Assembly (NCBI RefSeq): GCF_003116035.1
Contig: NZ_LGQW01000015.1
Location: forward strand, 3,594,065-3,658,064
Length of the DNA: 64,000 bases
Direction of reading: 5' to 3'
DNA from: Azospirillum sp. TSH64
GTDB lineage: Bacteria; Pseudomonadota; Alphaproteobacteria; Azospirillales; Azospirillaceae
Part shown: positions 63,141 to 64,000 of the stretch, in pieces
How positions within the stretch are numbered: position 1 is the stretch's first letter
Layout of the letters: each line of letters starts with the position of its first letter
Translations under genes and position numbers: made by a program
Notes under the pieces: generated by a model
What the model saw: the letters and a program-made list of their open reading frames with translations, nothing else
Databases searched by the model: none
Told to the model about the DNA's origin: nothing

Positions 63141-63347
63141 GGTCCAAAGCTCCTGCGGTCGTCGTGTCGGTTCGGGGGCGACGTTTTCGGGGGTGTCGTT
63201 TCGGGTGGGCAATCTTTTTTAAGATGGGGATGAATCTGACGCTTGACACCCGTTGGGGAAGGCCGTAGAAACCCGCCCACCGCAGCGGCGGGGCCGACGA
63301 AAGACGGTCGCGGCGCAAAAGAGTTCGGTACAGAGTTTCAGGGTTCG

Positions 63348-63422
63348 GGCGCGTAGCTCAGCGGGAGAGCATTCGCTTCACACGCGAAGGGTCACAGGTT
63401 CAATCCCTGTCGCGCCCACCAT
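63348..63422 (+). tRNA. tRNA-Val (anticodon CAC)
   Basis: A full cloverleaf: acceptor GGGCGCG pairs with CGCGCCC, the D-arm GCTCAGCGGGAGAGC is present, and the anticodon stem TTCGC/GCGAA encloses TTCACAC, giving CAC (valine). The T-arm contains GGTTCAATCC. CCA is encoded (63420-63422). It decodes GUG codons, which are frequent in this GC-rich genome. Confidence 0.97.
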
Positions 63423-63431
63423 TAAAAAAAG

Positions 63432-63461
63432 GCTCCGGACAATCGTCCGGAGCCTTTTTTG
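63432..63461 (+). terminator. Intrinsic terminator after tRNA-Val
   Basis: GGCTCCGGAC and GTCCGGAGCC form a perfect 10-bp stem with an AATC loop, followed by six T residues and preceded by a run of A. It starts 9 bases after the tRNA and would work in both directions. Confidence 0.92.
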
Positions 63462-63639
63462 CTTTCCGCTCCTGTCTGACCGCAGTTGCGTGCGCTGGCG
63501 CGGACCGGCACAGCCAACATCGCAAAATCCTTATGTAATGGGCGATCCCGCGGTCGATTGACGCAGATCAGCCCCTTTTGCGCTGCAATAGGCTAGACAG
63601 GGCATCATTCCTGTCACCCGCTTCGGAAAGCCAACTCAC

Positions 63640-63804
63640 ATGGACGATACCCGTATCGCTTTGCTGTCTCTCGCCCTGCTGGTCGCCGTCCTGGCCGTCA
63701 TCATCGGTTCGGTGATCCTGGTGCCGTCCTTCACCGCGCTGCTGGCGACTCTGCTCGCCTGGGCGAATCTGGCCTATCTGGTCGGCATCACCTTCAAGCG
63801 CTGA
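63640..63804 (+). CDS. Small membrane protein, 54 residues
   Basis: MDDTRIALLSLALLVAVLAV starts a 54-residue protein made of two hydrophobic helices (about residues 6-27 and 32-49) with a KR end. A weak GGAAAG site lies upstream. Codon bias matches real genes here. Its role is unknown; small double-helix proteins are often subunits or regulators of membrane complexes. It is followed by a short direct repeat and two hairpins. Confidence 0.6.
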   Translation: MDDTRIALLSLALLVAVLAVIIGSVILVPSFTALLATLLAWANLAYLVGITFKR

Positions 63805-63836
63805 TGGCCAAGCGCTGATGGCCAAGCGCCGATAGC
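63800..63836 (+). repeat. Direct repeat at the end of the small membrane protein gene
   Basis: GCTGATGGCCAA occurs twice in direct succession, and a third degenerate unit (GCCGATAGCC) follows. The first copy contains the stop codon of the 54-residue gene. Confidence 0.6.
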
Positions 63837-63853
63837 CGGTAGCTGATCCGGAA

Positions 63854-63913
63854 CCGCGGCGGAGAGGGAGGCCGCCCTCTCCGCCGCGGCTGCCGAACCA
63901 TGACGGTTCGGCA
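63854..63913 (+). other. Two adjacent perfect hairpins
   Basis: CCGCGGCGGAGAGGG (63854-63868) pairs exactly with 63875-63889 over a 6-base loop. TGCCGAACC (63891-63899) pairs exactly with 63905-63913 over ATGAC. They may act together as a terminator or mRNA end for the 54-residue gene, although no T-tract follows. Confidence 0.6.
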
Positions 63914-64000
63914 ACAGTCTGTCCTGCGGAAAGCTTTTCTGGACAGGAACGGTCCGTCGGGGTATCCAGCGCCCGTTTCGCTGTGCCAAGGACCGACGCC

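Noticed and set aside
63348..63422. tRNA-Val as an integration site for a genomic island
   Set aside because: No integrase, no direct repeat of the tRNA 3' end and no change of composition are visible in the window.

Overview
The window looks like chromosomal or chromid DNA of a high-GC alphaproteobacterium, most likely Azospirillum or a close Rhodospirillales relative. The evidence is the very high GC with strong third-position bias, the density of ABC importers and signal-transduction genes, alphaproteobacterial families (DUF1656/FUSC/HlyD pumps, DUF4167, DUF3108, a glmU-glmS pair), and soil or rhizosphere style catabolic operons. I see no insertion sequence, prophage, rRNA or CRISPR array. 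One tRNA gene, tRNA-Val(CAC), lies near the right edge.

Layout. 1-8.4 kb: end of a maleate isomerase/Asp-Glu racemase gene, a MATE exporter, an AraC regulator divergent from an aromatic-acid type efflux operon (FUSC, DUF1656, HlyD), an unknown protein, and an SDR divergent from a second AraC regulator. 8.4-21 kb: an acyl-CoA cluster. A minus-strand operon encodes a thiolase-like protein, a DUF35 partner, a MaoC hydratase, an SDR and an ABC importer of the ferric-ion/organic-anion type, ending with a crotonase. Plus-strand genes follow: CaiB-family CoA-transferase, LysR regulator, malonyl-CoA synthetase and hotdog thioesterase.

21-32 kb: a PgtABC-like regulatory trio (binding-protein-like sensor component, membrane histidine kinase, sigma54 activator) directly precedes an AfuABC-like importer and two phosphatases. 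The importer has a near-perfect -24/-12 promoter. I read this as import plus dephosphorylation of a small organophosphate. 32-43.4 kb: a short-chain amide system. AmiC (amide sensor) and AmiR (ANTAR antiterminator) are followed by a five-gene branched-chain/urea-type ABC importer, aliphatic amidase AmiE, and a MoxR-type AAA ATPase with a VWA partner. Three leader RNAs with ANTAR-type hexaloop hairpins overlapping intrinsic terminators lie in front of amiC and (in tandem) in front of the transporter. Both blocks share a design: the sensor component is a paralogue of the transporter's own binding protein.

43.5-64 kb: a DUF4167 mini-protein, a soluble hybrid histidine kinase, a metallophosphoesterase, and a LacI-regulated operon for uptake and breakdown of a modified amino acid (PLP fold-III dehydratase-like enzyme, polar amino-acid ABC importer, RidA, AstE/aspartoacylase-like deacylase) with two LacI-type palindromes upstream. 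Then come a serine beta-lactamase-family hydrolase, a PAP2 phosphatase, glmS and glmU, a degenerate receiver-domain protein, a DUF3108 protein, tRNA-Val with a terminator, and a 54-residue membrane protein.
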